Assembly (NCBI RefSeq): GCF_000214665.1
Contig: NC_015572.1
Location: forward strand, 1,240,001-1,304,000
Source: Methylomonas methanica MC09
Lineage (GTDB): Bacteria > Pseudomonadota > Gammaproteobacteria > Methylococcales > Methylomonadaceae
Direction of reading: 5' to 3'
DNA length: 64,000 bases
Shown: positions 45,264 through 53,929 of the stretch, piece by piece
Position numbering within the stretch: position 1 is the stretch's first letter
Layout of the letters: every line of letters starts with the position of its first letter
Notes under the pieces: model-generated
What the model was told of the DNA's origin: nothing
Databases searched by the model: none
The model's input: the letters and a program-made list of their open reading frames with translations, nothing else
Position numbers and translations under genes: made by a program

Positions 45264-46038
45264 CGTTAAGGCAGTTATACTTGCTGCTGGTGAAGGTGCT
45301 CGTTTAAGACCGTATACCTTGGATAGACCTAAGTGTCTGGTTGAAGTGGGCGGGCGTAGCTTGTTGGATCGGCAATTGGCTGTTTTGGCCTGTGAAGCGA
45401 TTAATCCAATTGTATTAATTGGTGGATATCGTGTTGAGATGCTCAAACGACCTGAAATCGAAATTCGAGTGAATACGAGATATGCCGAAACTAACATGGT
45501 CTGGACATTGTTCTGTGCAGAAAACGACCTCAATGGGGAGGTCCTACTTTGTTACGGCGATATTGTTTATTCTCGCGAAATACTGTGCGCAGTTTTAAGT
45601 TCAAAATCAGATATTGCAGTTGCGATTGATCTTGATTGGGAGCCATATTGGCGTGCTCGCAATGAAGATCCACTGGAAGATGCTGAAACGCTTAAGCTGT
45701 CAGACGATGGTAGAATTCTTGAAATTGGACAGAAGCCAACTTCGCTTACTGAAATTGAAGGTCAGTACATGGGGCTGATAAAGTTCTCTGACCGAGGTTT
45801 GCAACTTCTAAAGAAAACATTTCATGACGCGAAATCAACCGGGACTTTACGTGGTAAGCCGTTGGAAAAGGCTTATATGACGGATTTATTGCAAGCAATG
45901 GTAGATTTAGGTATTCGGCTTGATTCGGTAAAAGTCAATGGCGGATGGGTAGAGGTGGATACAGTGAGTGATTTAGTCTCTCCTGTTACAAAAAACCGTT
46001 TGTCTGACATCGAATTATCTGTGCGGAGCAGTGGTTAG
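45250..46038 (+). CDS. CTP:phosphoglutamine cytidylyltransferase, Cj1416-like
   Basis: A 262-residue nucleotidyltransferase with the nucleotide-binding loop ILAAGEGARLRPYT and K28 in DRPKCLVEVGG. The block TRYAETNMVWTLFCAEN and the metal-binding Asp in CYGDIVYS agree with Cj1416, which joins CTP and L-glutamine phosphate to CDP-L-glutamine. VNGGWVEVDTVSDL closes the domain, as in phosphocholine cytidylyltransferases, the main alternative. The tight overlap with the Cj1417-like gene and the nearby glutamine kinase favour the phosphoramidate role. The start is GTG at 45250. Confidence 0.83.
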   Translation: MDKRDVKAVILAAGEGARLRPYTLDRPKCLVEVGGRSLLDRQLAVLACEAINPIVLIGGYRVEMLKRPEIEIRVNTRYAETNMVWTLFCAENDLNGEVLLCYGDIVYSREILCAVLSSKSDIAVAIDLDWEPYWRARNEDPLEDAETLKLSDDGRILEIGQKPTSLTEIEGQYMGLIKFSDRGLQLLKKTFHDAKSTGTLRGKPLEKAYMTDLLQAMVDLGIRLDSVKVNGGWVEVDTVSDLVSPVTKNRLSDIELSVRSSG

Positions 46039-46052
46039 AGAATGTTGCATTC

Positions 46053-46847
46053 ATGATAAAAATAATTAGCCATATATTTGCCGATAAATATGTTAATCAT
46101 AATGCAGTAATTGGTAATCCCATCCTTTTGTTGATGTACAGGTTGGCATACCCTTTTGCTGTTTTGCTTGTCAAACTGCGCTTTAGCCCGAATCAAATTA
46201 CCACCCAATCGTTAATATTTTCAATGCTTGCCTTTTCTTCTTTGGTGTTCGATGAAGGATGCGTTTGGTTTTCGGTTTTTTGGGGAATGACCGTGTTGTT
46301 GGACTTTTGCGACGGAACAGTCGCAAGAATGACAGACACGGTATCAAAAACGGCGTTTCGTTATGACCACATGAGCGATATTTTTAAAATATCGCTTGTT
46401 GTTTTAGGTGTGGGTATTCGGTTTGACGAAATGCCGATTTGGATTCTATGTTCCTCTTTTATATTTTTTTACGGATATTCCGAAATTCTAGCGCATGACC
46501 TAAAAAACTTTTCAACGATTGCACTTCTAAATGATTTACTTAATAGTTCTGAGATTAATTCAGCTGTCAAGTCTGATCAGAATATAGTCGAGCGTCAAAG
46601 GATACGAGATCGATTTGAGATGCTAAAGTTCGCTTTGGAAAGATTTCCTTTGCTCATGAACTCAATGCTAAAAATATTTAAATTTATATATTCAGCGATT
46701 TTTACCTTTAACGGGCATACCTTGCTTATATTCTTTTTATTGCCAGTTGGTGGATGGGTTACAAAAATTGTTTTTATTCACCTAATATATCTTTCGTTTC
46801 ATGGCAGTGTTTCTGGTATTCGTCAGCTTCGCCATATTAATAGGTAG
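46053..46847 (+). CDS. CDP-alcohol phosphotransferase-like membrane protein
   Basis: A 264-residue polytopic membrane protein of the CDP-alcohol phosphatidyltransferase family, which moves a phosphoryl group from a CDP-linked donor to an alcohol and releases CMP. SPNQIT at 45-50 and the metal site D84-x2-D87-G88-x2-A91-R92-x8-A101-x3-D105-x3-D109 are visible; the Gly usual at 101 is Ala. It stands 14 bp after the CTP:phosphoglutamine cytidylyltransferase gene. As cytidine diphosphoramidate is a CDP-linked donor, this protein is a candidate phosphoramidate transferase; that is inference. A role in making a phospholipid or CDP-polyol product cannot be excluded. Confidence 0.8.
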   Translation: MIKIISHIFADKYVNHNAVIGNPILLLMYRLAYPFAVLLVKLRFSPNQITTQSLIFSMLAFSSLVFDEGCVWFSVFWGMTVLLDFCDGTVARMTDTVSKTAFRYDHMSDIFKISLVVLGVGIRFDEMPIWILCSSFIFFYGYSEILAHDLKNFSTIALLNDLLNSSEINSAVKSDQNIVERQRIRDRFEMLKFALERFPLLMNSMLKIFKFIYSAIFTFNGHTLLIFFLLPVGGWVTKIVFIHLIYLSFHGSVSGIRQLRHINR

Positions 46848-46870
46848 TTATTTTTTATAATATATAAATC

Positions 46871-47935
46871 ATGAAAAAAGCACGAGTTATTGCGTTTTAT
46901 CTTCCGCAATATTTTCCGATACCTGAAAATGACGAGTGGCATGGCAAGGGGTTTACCGAATGGACCAATGTTACTAAGGCCAAGCCGTTATTTAAAGGGC
47001 ATTACCAACCTATATTGCCCTCAGAGTTGGGTTTTTACGATTTACGAGTGCCGGAATCTCGTAAGGCGCAAGCTGATCTTGCCAAAGAATATGGTGTTGA
47101 AGCTTTCTGTTACTGGCATTATTGGTTTGGTGAAGGGAAGAGAATTCTTGAACGACCATTTAATGAGGTCTTGGAATCTGGGGAACCTGATTTTCCATTC
47201 TGCTTAGCTTGGGCAAATGCAAGTTGGACAGGAATTTGGTATGGCATGCAAGATAATATGTTGCTGGAACAAAAATATTTAGGTGAAAGTGATGATGAAA
47301 AACATTTTTATTCTGTCTTAGAAGCGTTCAAAGATAAACGTTATTTAAGAGTGAATAATAAGCCCTTGTTTTTTATTTATGACCCCACTGCGCATCCATA
47401 TATGCAAGAATTCATGGATTTATGGCAGAAATTAGCGATAATGGAAGGATTTGATGGTATATTTTTTGTTGGGGCGACACGTAACGACGAAAGCTTGAAT
47501 GGGTTTGATGGCACGGCTCATATCGATCCTTTCGAGTCGCCTAAACAGAGTAAGATAAATAAAATTATTTCACTTATTAAACAGCGTTTATTTGGTTGTC
47601 CAAGAAGAATAATTGAATATGACGATGTGATAGAGTTTTTACAGAAAAAAGAGCTAAAAGAACGTGAATTTCCGGTAATAACGCCTAATTGGGATAATAC
47701 TGCTAGAAGCGGTAAACGCGGATCGGTAATAGTTAACTCAGATCCTGCAAAATTCGATTTGATGGTAAGGAATACACTCGAGAAAATTAAAGATAGACCT
47801 GCTAGTGAAAAAATCATATTCGTGGAAGCCTGGAATGAATGGGCGGAAGGGAATTACCTTGAGCCTGACATCAAGCATGGCAGAGGATTTCTTGAGGTTA
47901 TTAAACGAAATATTTTTACTGTTACAGAGCTATGA
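46871..47935 (+). CDS. WbsX-like / GH99-like glycan enzyme
   Basis: A 354-residue protein matching the WbsX family (glycosyl hydrolase family 99-like fold) found in O-antigen loci. Diagnostic segments are VIAFYLPQYFPIPENDEWHG at the N-terminus, GFTEWTNVTKAKPLFKGHYQ, the CYWHYWF block, LAWANASWTG and the C-terminal FVEAWNEWAEGNYLEPD with the acidic residues expected in the active site. It has no signal peptide and no membrane helix, so it would act in the cytoplasm, possibly as a glycosyltransferase. Exact activity is not known. The stop overlaps the next gene's ATG. Confidence 0.85.
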   Translation: MKKARVIAFYLPQYFPIPENDEWHGKGFTEWTNVTKAKPLFKGHYQPILPSELGFYDLRVPESRKAQADLAKEYGVEAFCYWHYWFGEGKRILERPFNEVLESGEPDFPFCLAWANASWTGIWYGMQDNMLLEQKYLGESDDEKHFYSVLEAFKDKRYLRVNNKPLFFIYDPTAHPYMQEFMDLWQKLAIMEGFDGIFFVGATRNDESLNGFDGTAHIDPFESPKQSKINKIISLIKQRLFGCPRRIIEYDDVIEFLQKKELKEREFPVITPNWDNTARSGKRGSVIVNSDPAKFDLMVRNTLEKIKDRPASEKIIFVEAWNEWAEGNYLEPDIKHGRGFLEVIKRNIFTVTEL

Positions 47936-48363
47936 TTGAAAATATTCTTCACAATCAAGAAATTCTCGCGACAATTCTTCGGGCTAATTTTCATTCGGAA
48001 GGCATTGAGTTTTTTACGCCATCTCATTTTTCTCAACAGTTAGGGTATATGAACAGGCCGCGAGGTTATGTCATTGCACCTCATGTCCATAATCCGGTGC
48101 CGCGGGAAGTCCAGTTTACAAAGGAAGTGCTTTTTATTAAATCTGGTAAGGTCAGAGTAGATTTTTACGATGATAATCAGAGCTATTTGGAAAGTCGTAT
48201 TTTGAATCAAGGTGACATCGTGTTGCTGGCTTTTGGTGGTCATGGCTTTGAAATGCTCGAAGCCAGCGAAATTGTTGAAGTGAAGCAGGGGCCTTATGCC
48301 GGTGATGCAGATAAGACTCGTTTTGAACCGGTTTCAAACCAGAAAGTTATATTCAAAGGATAA
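47932..48363 (+). CDS. Cupin-fold protein of sugar-modification type
   Basis: A 143-residue single-domain cupin (beta-barrel). Possible metal or catalytic His residues are in VIAPHVHNPVPR near 44-55 and in FGGHGFEML near 102-110. Cupins of this size in polysaccharide loci include WxcM/FdtA-type sugar isomerases, but the typical motifs of those enzymes are not clear here. It is coupled to the WbsX-like gene by ATGA. I would not assign a substrate. Confidence 0.68.
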   Translation: MIENILHNQEILATILRANFHSEGIEFFTPSHFSQQLGYMNRPRGYVIAPHVHNPVPREVQFTKEVLFIKSGKVRVDFYDDNQSYLESRILNQGDIVLLAFGGHGFEMLEASEIVEVKQGPYAGDADKTRFEPVSNQKVIFKG

Positions 48364-48383
48364 GCAATTTTGCGCGTGAACTT

Positions 48384-49139
48384 ATGAAAACGAATAACGC
48401 GATGTTCAACGCCTATAGTCGCTATTACGATCTACTTTATCGGGACAAAGACTATGTTGGTGAGGCTGACTATATCCAAAGGTTATTAGCTCGTCATGGT
48501 ATAGTGGAAGGCAATTTGCTTGAATTTGGCTCTGGTACCGGCAAGCATGGCCGATTGCTTGCTAAACGAGGCTTTCAAGTGCACGGTATTGAGCGCAGTG
48601 CTGAGATGGTTGCTCAAGCTATTCAGGGGGAAGGCTTTACCTGTCAGCAAGATGACGTTTGTAGTGTACAAATGGGTCGGAGCTTTGATGCTGTGCTTTC
48701 GCTTTTTCATGTAGTGAGTTATCAGATCAGTAATAGCAATATACAGGCGGTCTTTGCGCGTGCAGCCGAGCACTTGTCGCAAGGTGGTTTGTTTGTCTTT
48801 GATTTTTGGTACAGTCCAGCTGTATATGCGCAACGCCCAGTGGTGAGGGTAAAGCGAATGGCTGATGATGCATTGGAAATAACCCGCATCGCAGAGCCAA
48901 TCCTATATCCTAACGACAACAGGGTGGATGTGAACTACACCATTTTTGTTAAGGATCTAACGTCTGGGGCAGTACAATCTCTTAGTGAAACCCATCCTAT
49001 GCGCCACTTTAGCTTACCGGAAATCGACATGTTAGCCCAGGAGAATGGTTTCATGCGTATTGCTACAGAAGAGTTCTTAACCGGCAAATTAGCCAGTGAA
49101 TGCACTTGGGGCGTTTGCGTAACCTTGAAGAGAATCTGA
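48384..49139 (+). CDS. SAM-dependent methyltransferase
   Basis: A 251-residue class I methyltransferase with N-terminal FNAYSRYYDLLYRDKDY, the SAM motif LLEFGSGTGKHGRLLAKRGF near 45-64, and VLSLFHVVSYQ near 97-107. The layout resembles sugar N- or C-methyltransferases next to aminotransferases, such as those making dimethylamino sugars. The neighbouring DegT-type aminotransferase 3 bp downstream supports action on an amino sugar. The ATG at 48384 is preferred; no strong ribosome-binding site is seen. Confidence 0.82.
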   Translation: MKTNNAMFNAYSRYYDLLYRDKDYVGEADYIQRLLARHGIVEGNLLEFGSGTGKHGRLLAKRGFQVHGIERSAEMVAQAIQGEGFTCQQDDVCSVQMGRSFDAVLSLFHVVSYQISNSNIQAVFARAAEHLSQGGLFVFDFWYSPAVYAQRPVVRVKRMADDALEITRIAEPILYPNDNRVDVNYTIFVKDLTSGAVQSLSETHPMRHFSLPEIDMLAQENGFMRIATEEFLTGKLASECTWGVCVTLKRI

Positions 49140-49142
49140 TTA

Positions 49143-50261
49143 ATGAGTGACTTTATTCCCGTTAACGAGCCGCTCCTGGACGGCAATGAAAAGAAGTATT
49201 TGCTGGAGTGTATTGAGACTGGCTGGATTTCTTCAGAGGGGCCATTCATTAAAGAGTTCGAACAGAAATTTTCAGCCAGTGTGAATCGTAAGTATGGCAT
49301 AGCTGTGACTAATGGCACCGCTGCTCTAGATGCAGCAGTAGAAGCGCTTGGCATTGGTCAAGGGGACGAAGTGATCATGCCGGCTTTCACTATCATTTCC
49401 TGTATTACCCAGATTATTCGTGGCGGCGCCATACCCGTGTTGGTGGACAGTGATCCGGTTACTTGGAATATGGATGTCACCCAGATAGAGGGCAAGATTA
49501 CTAGTCGGACCAAGGCCATTATGGTGGTCCATATTTACGGCTTACCCGTGGATATGGGGCCGGTACTTGATATTGCCGAACGTTATGGCTTGAAAGTCAT
49601 AGAAGATGCAGCCGAAATGCACGGTCAGACCTATAAAGGCAAGCCTTGCGGTAGCTTTGGTGATGCTAGCACTTTTAGTTTTTATCCTAACAAGCACCTC
49701 ACGACTGGCGAAGGAGGAATGATTGTCACTGACGACGAAGAGTTTGCCGAGACCTGTCGCAGTTTACGTAATCTATGTTTTCAGCCGCATAAACGCTTTG
49801 TACATGAGCGGCTAGGATGGAATTTACGCATGACCAATTTACAGGCGGCACTTGGCTTGGCGCAATTGGAGCGATTAGGTGAATTTGTTGATAGGAAACG
49901 GGCAATGGGGCGACGCTATAGCGAACTACTCAGGGATGTGTCCGGAATCCAGCTGCCTTTAGCGCATACTGACTACGCCGATAACATTTATTGGGTATAT
50001 GGCTTGATATTAGAAGAGACCAGCGGCTTGAATGCTGAAGAGGCAATGCGGCAATTGGCTGCAAAAGGCATAGGTTCACGCCCATTCTTTTGTCCGATGC
50101 ATCAGCAGCCTGTACTGCGACGCAAGGGGTTGTTTGAGCGTGAAGACTATCCAGTTGCAGAACGGTTTTACAAACAAGGATTTTATATTCCGAGTGGGTT
50201 GACACTGGATAGCGCCCAGATAGAGCGGTGTGCAATTGCGGTAAGCGAGTTGTTGAATTAA
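49143..50261 (+). CDS. DegT/DnrJ/EryC1-type sugar aminotransferase
   Basis: A 372-residue PLP enzyme that aminates a keto nucleotide-sugar. The PLP-binding Lys is in FSFYPNKHLTTGEGGMIV near 185, with VIEDAAEMHGQ near 154-164 and TNGTAALDAAVEALG near 57-71. It would act after a 4,6-dehydratase such as the WbpM-like protein at 60182, giving a 4-amino sugar (perosamine- or bacillosamine-like). It resembles PerA-type enzymes in its opening IPVNEPLLDGNEKKYLLECI. The stop and the next gene's ATG overlap as TAATG. Confidence 0.88.
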   Translation: MSDFIPVNEPLLDGNEKKYLLECIETGWISSEGPFIKEFEQKFSASVNRKYGIAVTNGTAALDAAVEALGIGQGDEVIMPAFTIISCITQIIRGGAIPVLVDSDPVTWNMDVTQIEGKITSRTKAIMVVHIYGLPVDMGPVLDIAERYGLKVIEDAAEMHGQTYKGKPCGSFGDASTFSFYPNKHLTTGEGGMIVTDDEEFAETCRSLRNLCFQPHKRFVHERLGWNLRMTNLQAALGLAQLERLGEFVDRKRAMGRRYSELLRDVSGIQLPLAHTDYADNIYWVYGLILEETSGLNAEEAMRQLAAKGIGSRPFFCPMHQQPVLRRKGLFEREDYPVAERFYKQGFYIPSGLTLDSAQIERCAIAVSELLN

Positions 50262-51433
50262 TGAATAGTATTAAACGAGTATTGCTGATACATACTGACG
50301 GAAATACATTTAACAATCCAACGCTTAAGTGTGTTGTCGACCTTCTACTCGAACATCAGGTCAATGTTACCATAAGGTATCCGCAAAATTTTGCATTGAT
50401 GCCGAAAATGCAGGGAGTATTGTTATTACCATTCGGAAAGGTATATGCAAAATTAAAAAACGTTATTTTCAATAAGCTTTGTTGGGGCTGTATTTCATGG
50501 CTTTCTGTTTGGTTTGAAAATACATTTATTTATGATAATTATGATCTGATAATTGGCGTTGATCGGCAAGGCTTAATTGAGGCGGGGTTTCTCAATAGAA
50601 TGACTTCTACCCCGTTTGTATATTTCTCTTTCGAAATTATGTTTGAAAGTGAAACGTCCGCTAGGTATAAATTTTCCGAACGGCAGGCTGCAAAGTATGC
50701 AAAGCAATGGTTTGTACAAGATGAATTACGCGCAACGCATCTCCAAAAAGAAAATGGTCTGAATCCTGCTAAAAAAACAATAGTGCCATTAGCGTCTTCG
50801 GGTTCGGCGGAAACCAGTACCAATCGCTTGAGGGATCGATTAGGGGTGTCACCAGAGAAGAAGGTGGCAATTGCAATGGGCAGCATCAGCAATTGGTCTA
50901 TGGCGTATGAAATTATTTCAAGTGTTACTAATTGGCCAGATGATTGGGTTTTGGTAGTGCATGATCGATACGGTAGAACAGAAATCGAATTAGAAAGGTT
51001 GGGATATGATGTTGGCGAGATTTTTTCTGAAAAAATTTACCTAAGTAATCAATCCACTATTTTAGTGGATGATATGGCGGAAATATTAGCCGGCGTTTCA
51101 GCTGGTTTGGCATTTTACCGTCCAGATTATTGTTGTCCTTACACAGGAAAAAATTTGGAATATTTAGGTTTAGCTTCAGGGAAAATTAGTACATTTTTAA
51201 GGTATGGTATTCCAGTTATTATGAACGAAATTGGTAGTTATTCTGATTTAGCGAAGGAATTTGGCTTTGGTCTAGTAGCCGAAGAGGCTGCAGATATTGC
51301 CCATCTGCTACCATTGTTCATTGATTCATCCTGGAGTAATAACGCGAATAGATACTATAAGGTATATCTAGATTTCGAAAATTATAAGCATTTAGTATGG
51401 GGAAAGTTGTTAGATGTTAAAAAAACTTATTAG
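50261..51433 (+). CDS. GT-B-type glycosyltransferase
   Basis: A 390-residue soluble protein that looks like a GT-B glycosyltransferase. The N-terminal half starts KRVLLIHTDGNTFNNPTL, and the C-terminal nucleotide-binding half contains VAIAMGSISNWS, LVVHDR and the FLRYGIPVIMNEIGSYSDLA block typical of donor binding. I place the start at ATG 50261, within the aminotransferase stop; the frame from 50228 lies inside that gene. The family is only loosely recognisable, so donor and linkage are unknown. It overlaps the FkbM gene by 20 bp. Confidence 0.68.
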   Translation: MNSIKRVLLIHTDGNTFNNPTLKCVVDLLLEHQVNVTIRYPQNFALMPKMQGVLLLPFGKVYAKLKNVIFNKLCWGCISWLSVWFENTFIYDNYDLIIGVDRQGLIEAGFLNRMTSTPFVYFSFEIMFESETSARYKFSERQAAKYAKQWFVQDELRATHLQKENGLNPAKKTIVPLASSGSAETSTNRLRDRLGVSPEKKVAIAMGSISNWSMAYEIISSVTNWPDDWVLVVHDRYGRTEIELERLGYDVGEIFSEKIYLSNQSTILVDDMAEILAGVSAGLAFYRPDYCCPYTGKNLEYLGLASGKISTFLRYGIPVIMNEIGSYSDLAKEFGFGLVAEEAADIAHLLPLFIDSSWSNNANRYYKVYLDFENYKHLVWGKLLDVKKTY

Positions 51434-52145
51434 GGGCGGGCTGCGTAAGGTTGGTTTCGATCTTCACAGGCTTTTAACGGTTTCGAATCCTGCTTTTCAA
51501 CTACTAAAAGGGCTTGAACGATTCCAGGTAGATTTGGTTTTTGATATTGGCGCTAACACCGGCCAATTTGCTTCTGAATTGCGGCGTATAGGGTACAAAG
51601 GACAGCTTGTTAGTTTTGAGCCATTATCTGTAGCTCATCGGGTGTTAAAAAAAACGGCAGAACGCGACCCTGGCTGGATTGTCCATGAGCAATGCGCAAT
51701 TGGTGACACTGATGGTGAAATAGAAATAAATGTTGCTGGTAATTCGGTTTCCTCATCGGTGCTTCCGATGTTGGATATCCATTCGTTCGCAGCCAAGGGT
51801 TCCGCTTACGTTGGATCAGAGATGGTGGCTATCAATCGGCTTGATTCCGTTGCACCGAGTTATCTGCAAAATTCTAATAGATACTTTGTGAAAGTTGATA
51901 CGCAAGGTTATGAATGGCAAGTTCTCGATGGTGGGCGAGAGACGTTTGCGAAAGCGCAAGGTGTGTTGTGCGAGTTATCGTTAACTCCACTGTATGAGGG
52001 GCAACGGTTATGGATGGACATGCTTCAACGGTTGAACTCGGAAGGGTTTACGCTTTGGTCAATTCAGAAAGGATTCACTGATCCTCGTGATGGACGAACA
52101 CTTCAAGTGGATGCAGTTTTTTTTAGAGAGTCATTCGGAAATTAG
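51414..52145 (+). CDS. FkbM-family methyltransferase
   Basis: A 243-residue SAM-dependent methyltransferase of the FkbM family, which methylates hydroxyls on sugars and polyketides. The SAM-binding motif is VFDIGANTGQFASELR near 42-57, followed by LVSFEPLSVAHRVL, and the family block FVKVDTQGYEWQVLDGG near 162-178. The N-terminal FDLHRLL segment is common in polysaccharide-locus members. It ends a run of overlapping genes; a gap of almost 300 bp without genes follows. Confidence 0.88.
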   Translation: MLKKLIRGGLRKVGFDLHRLLTVSNPAFQLLKGLERFQVDLVFDIGANTGQFASELRRIGYKGQLVSFEPLSVAHRVLKKTAERDPGWIVHEQCAIGDTDGEIEINVAGNSVSSSVLPMLDIHSFAAKGSAYVGSEMVAINRLDSVAPSYLQNSNRYFVKVDTQGYEWQVLDGGRETFAKAQGVLCELSLTPLYEGQRLWMDMLQRLNSEGFTLWSIQKGFTDPRDGRTLQVDAVFFRESFGN

Positions 52146-52294
52146 TCTATTTTACAATATGCCTTCCAAAAACACACAAGTTTTCTAAATTGATAATCAA
52201 ACAATGCAATTTTTAACTTCAGATGGGTCGTTGAAGGTTGGATAGTCGCAATTTGTTTGAGATGGTCATAATGAATTATTAAAACAATTTAATG

Positions 52295-52314
52295 AGCAAT
52301 ACTGAGGTATTGCT
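52295..52314. other. Perfect hairpin in the gene-free stretch 52146-52440
   Basis: AGCAATAC pairs with GTATTGCT around TGAG. There is no T-run after it on either strand, so a simple terminator is unlikely. A second, weaker hairpin, ACTGAC/GTCAGT, stands just before the next gene near 52385-52420. The stretch holds no credible gene and probably separates two transcripts or marks a recombination point in the locus. Confidence 0.4.
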
Positions 52315-52440
52315 GAATGCATGATTACAATTTTGACCTTTTAATATTAGGTAAACGTTATGTTTGCCCCATAAGGTTAAAATCACTGACTTCTACGCTG
52401 AAGCCTTCGGGACGTCAGTTGTGTGATCAACGAGAAGCTT

Positions 52441-53301
52441 ATGATCGAAACAAAGCCCGAAATCAAGTGTGATAAAGTTTTTTCTGTCTCAGAAAACAAA
52501 TACCAAAAAAATGAGGGTGGTTTACGTACTCATGGTTATGCAAAAGCTGGGCGACCAAAGAAGCCACTTGTCTCTCTAATTACAGTGGTATTTAACGGCG
52601 AAAATTTCCTTGAAAAAGCCATTCAAAGTGTTTTTAGTCAGAATTATGATAATTTGGAATATTTGGTCATTGATGGAGGATCTACTGATGGCACATTGGG
52701 GATTATAAAAAAATATGACGATAAGCTTGATTACTGGATAACCGAACCAGATACGGGTATTTACGACGCATGGAATAAGGGATTACATTTTGCTACTGGT
52801 GAATGGGTGAGTTTTTTAGGTGCCGATGACTTGATTATGCCTAATGCATTTTCTGAAATGCTTAGCTTTGCAGAACAATCCACCGATCAGCTCGATTTTA
52901 TTTGCGGACGAGTGGAAATGTACGACGGTAAAACATTGTTAAGAACAATTGGCAGGCCATGGGATTGGAACAGATTCAAACGATACATGTGTGTCGCGCA
53001 TACGGGTGCGCTACATCGACGTTCTTACTTCCAAAGCTATGGGCTATTCGATACCTCTTTCAGAATATCGGGGGACTACGAGTTATTACTTCGGAGTGGT
53101 AAAGCCCTAAAAGCGGGTTTTGTAAACAGTGTGGTTGCCCGAATGCAGGTTGGTGGCCAGAGCAATGGAAATTCAGCGGTTTTTGACGAGGCCTTGCGCG
53201 TCCGCTTGTTACACGGTGTAACAACGCCTTTCTGGGGCAGGCTCCATGCTAAGTGGTCCGAAATTAAATGGCATCTGCGCCGCCATTTAGTGGGTATTTG
53301 A
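52441..53301 (+). CDS. GT2-family glycosyltransferase
   Basis: A GT-A-fold family 2 glycosyltransferase of about 286 residues. The N-terminal strand is VSLITVVFNGENFLEKAIQS, followed by YLVIDGGSTDGT (nucleotide binding), EPDTGIYDAWNKGL and the metal-binding block FLGADDLIMP. HTGALHRR and the FRISGDYELLLR region are typical of WcaE-like transferases. I take ATG 52441 because GAGAAG precedes it; GTG 52423 would add six residues. The first 40 residues are a charged extension without clear similarity. Confidence 0.88.
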   Translation: MIETKPEIKCDKVFSVSENKYQKNEGGLRTHGYAKAGRPKKPLVSLITVVFNGENFLEKAIQSVFSQNYDNLEYLVIDGGSTDGTLGIIKKYDDKLDYWITEPDTGIYDAWNKGLHFATGEWVSFLGADDLIMPNAFSEMLSFAEQSTDQLDFICGRVEMYDGKTLLRTIGRPWDWNRFKRYMCVAHTGALHRRSYFQSYGLFDTSFRISGDYELLLRSGKALKAGFVNSVVARMQVGGQSNGNSAVFDEALRVRLLHGVTTPFWGRLHAKWSEIKWHLRRHLVGI

Positions 53302-53326
53302 TAATGCCCCATGGATCAGAAAGATA

Positions 53327-53929
53327 ATGTCTTTTCAAAAACTGTTTAGAACTTATGGTTGTTGGGGACTTTTTAGACTGCTTTTGGATTATCTCCACAC
53401 CAAATTATTATTTCCTAACGCCCGCATGGTGCGCCGTCCCACCTATTTACGGGGAAAATTCAATATCCGCTGGGGTAAGCGGTTAACCACGGGAGTTGGC
53501 GTAAGGCTTGATGTTTTTTGCAACGATAACGAACAAAGGCTTGTTTTCGGTGACGATGTGCAGCTTAACGATTATGTTCATATCGGTGTTGTCGAACGGA
53601 TCGAAATTGGTAACGATGTGCTGATTGCCAGCAAGGTGTTTATTACTGACCATAATCACGGTAGTTACAGCGATTTGGTCGCCGGTAGCGAGCCTTATGT
53701 ATCACCAGTACACAGACCCTTGGTTTCCAAGCCGGTATATATTGGCGACCGGGTGTGGATAGGCGAACAAGTTTGTATTCTGCCGGGCGTCAACATAGGG
53801 GAGGGCGCTATTGTGGGGGCCGGCTCGATAGTAACCCGGGATGTGCCGGCCAATAGTATTGTTGCTGGAAACCCCGCTAGAATATTACGGGTTTTTAATG
53901 CGGAGAGTGGTGTTTGGCAAAGGGTTTAA
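53327..53929 (+). CDS. Hexapeptide-repeat acetyltransferase, WcaF/maltose-acetyltransferase type
   Basis: A 200-residue left-handed beta-helix O-acetyltransferase that uses acetyl-CoA in the cytoplasm. Imperfect hexapeptide repeats run from about 60 to 190 (NDYVHIGVVERIEIGNDVLI, then VYIGDRVWIGEQVCILPGV, IGEGAIVGAGSIVT), with the catalytic His in ITDHNHG near 108. The end AGNPARILR is the family hallmark. Together with the two MBOAT systems this is a third acylation function in the locus. The stop overlaps the next glycosyltransferase start. Confidence 0.87.
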   Translation: MSFQKLFRTYGCWGLFRLLLDYLHTKLLFPNARMVRRPTYLRGKFNIRWGKRLTTGVGVRLDVFCNDNEQRLVFGDDVQLNDYVHIGVVERIEIGNDVLIASKVFITDHNHGSYSDLVAGSEPYVSPVHRPLVSKPVYIGDRVWIGEQVCILPGVNIGEGAIVGAGSIVTRDVPANSIVAGNPARILRVFNAESGVWQRV

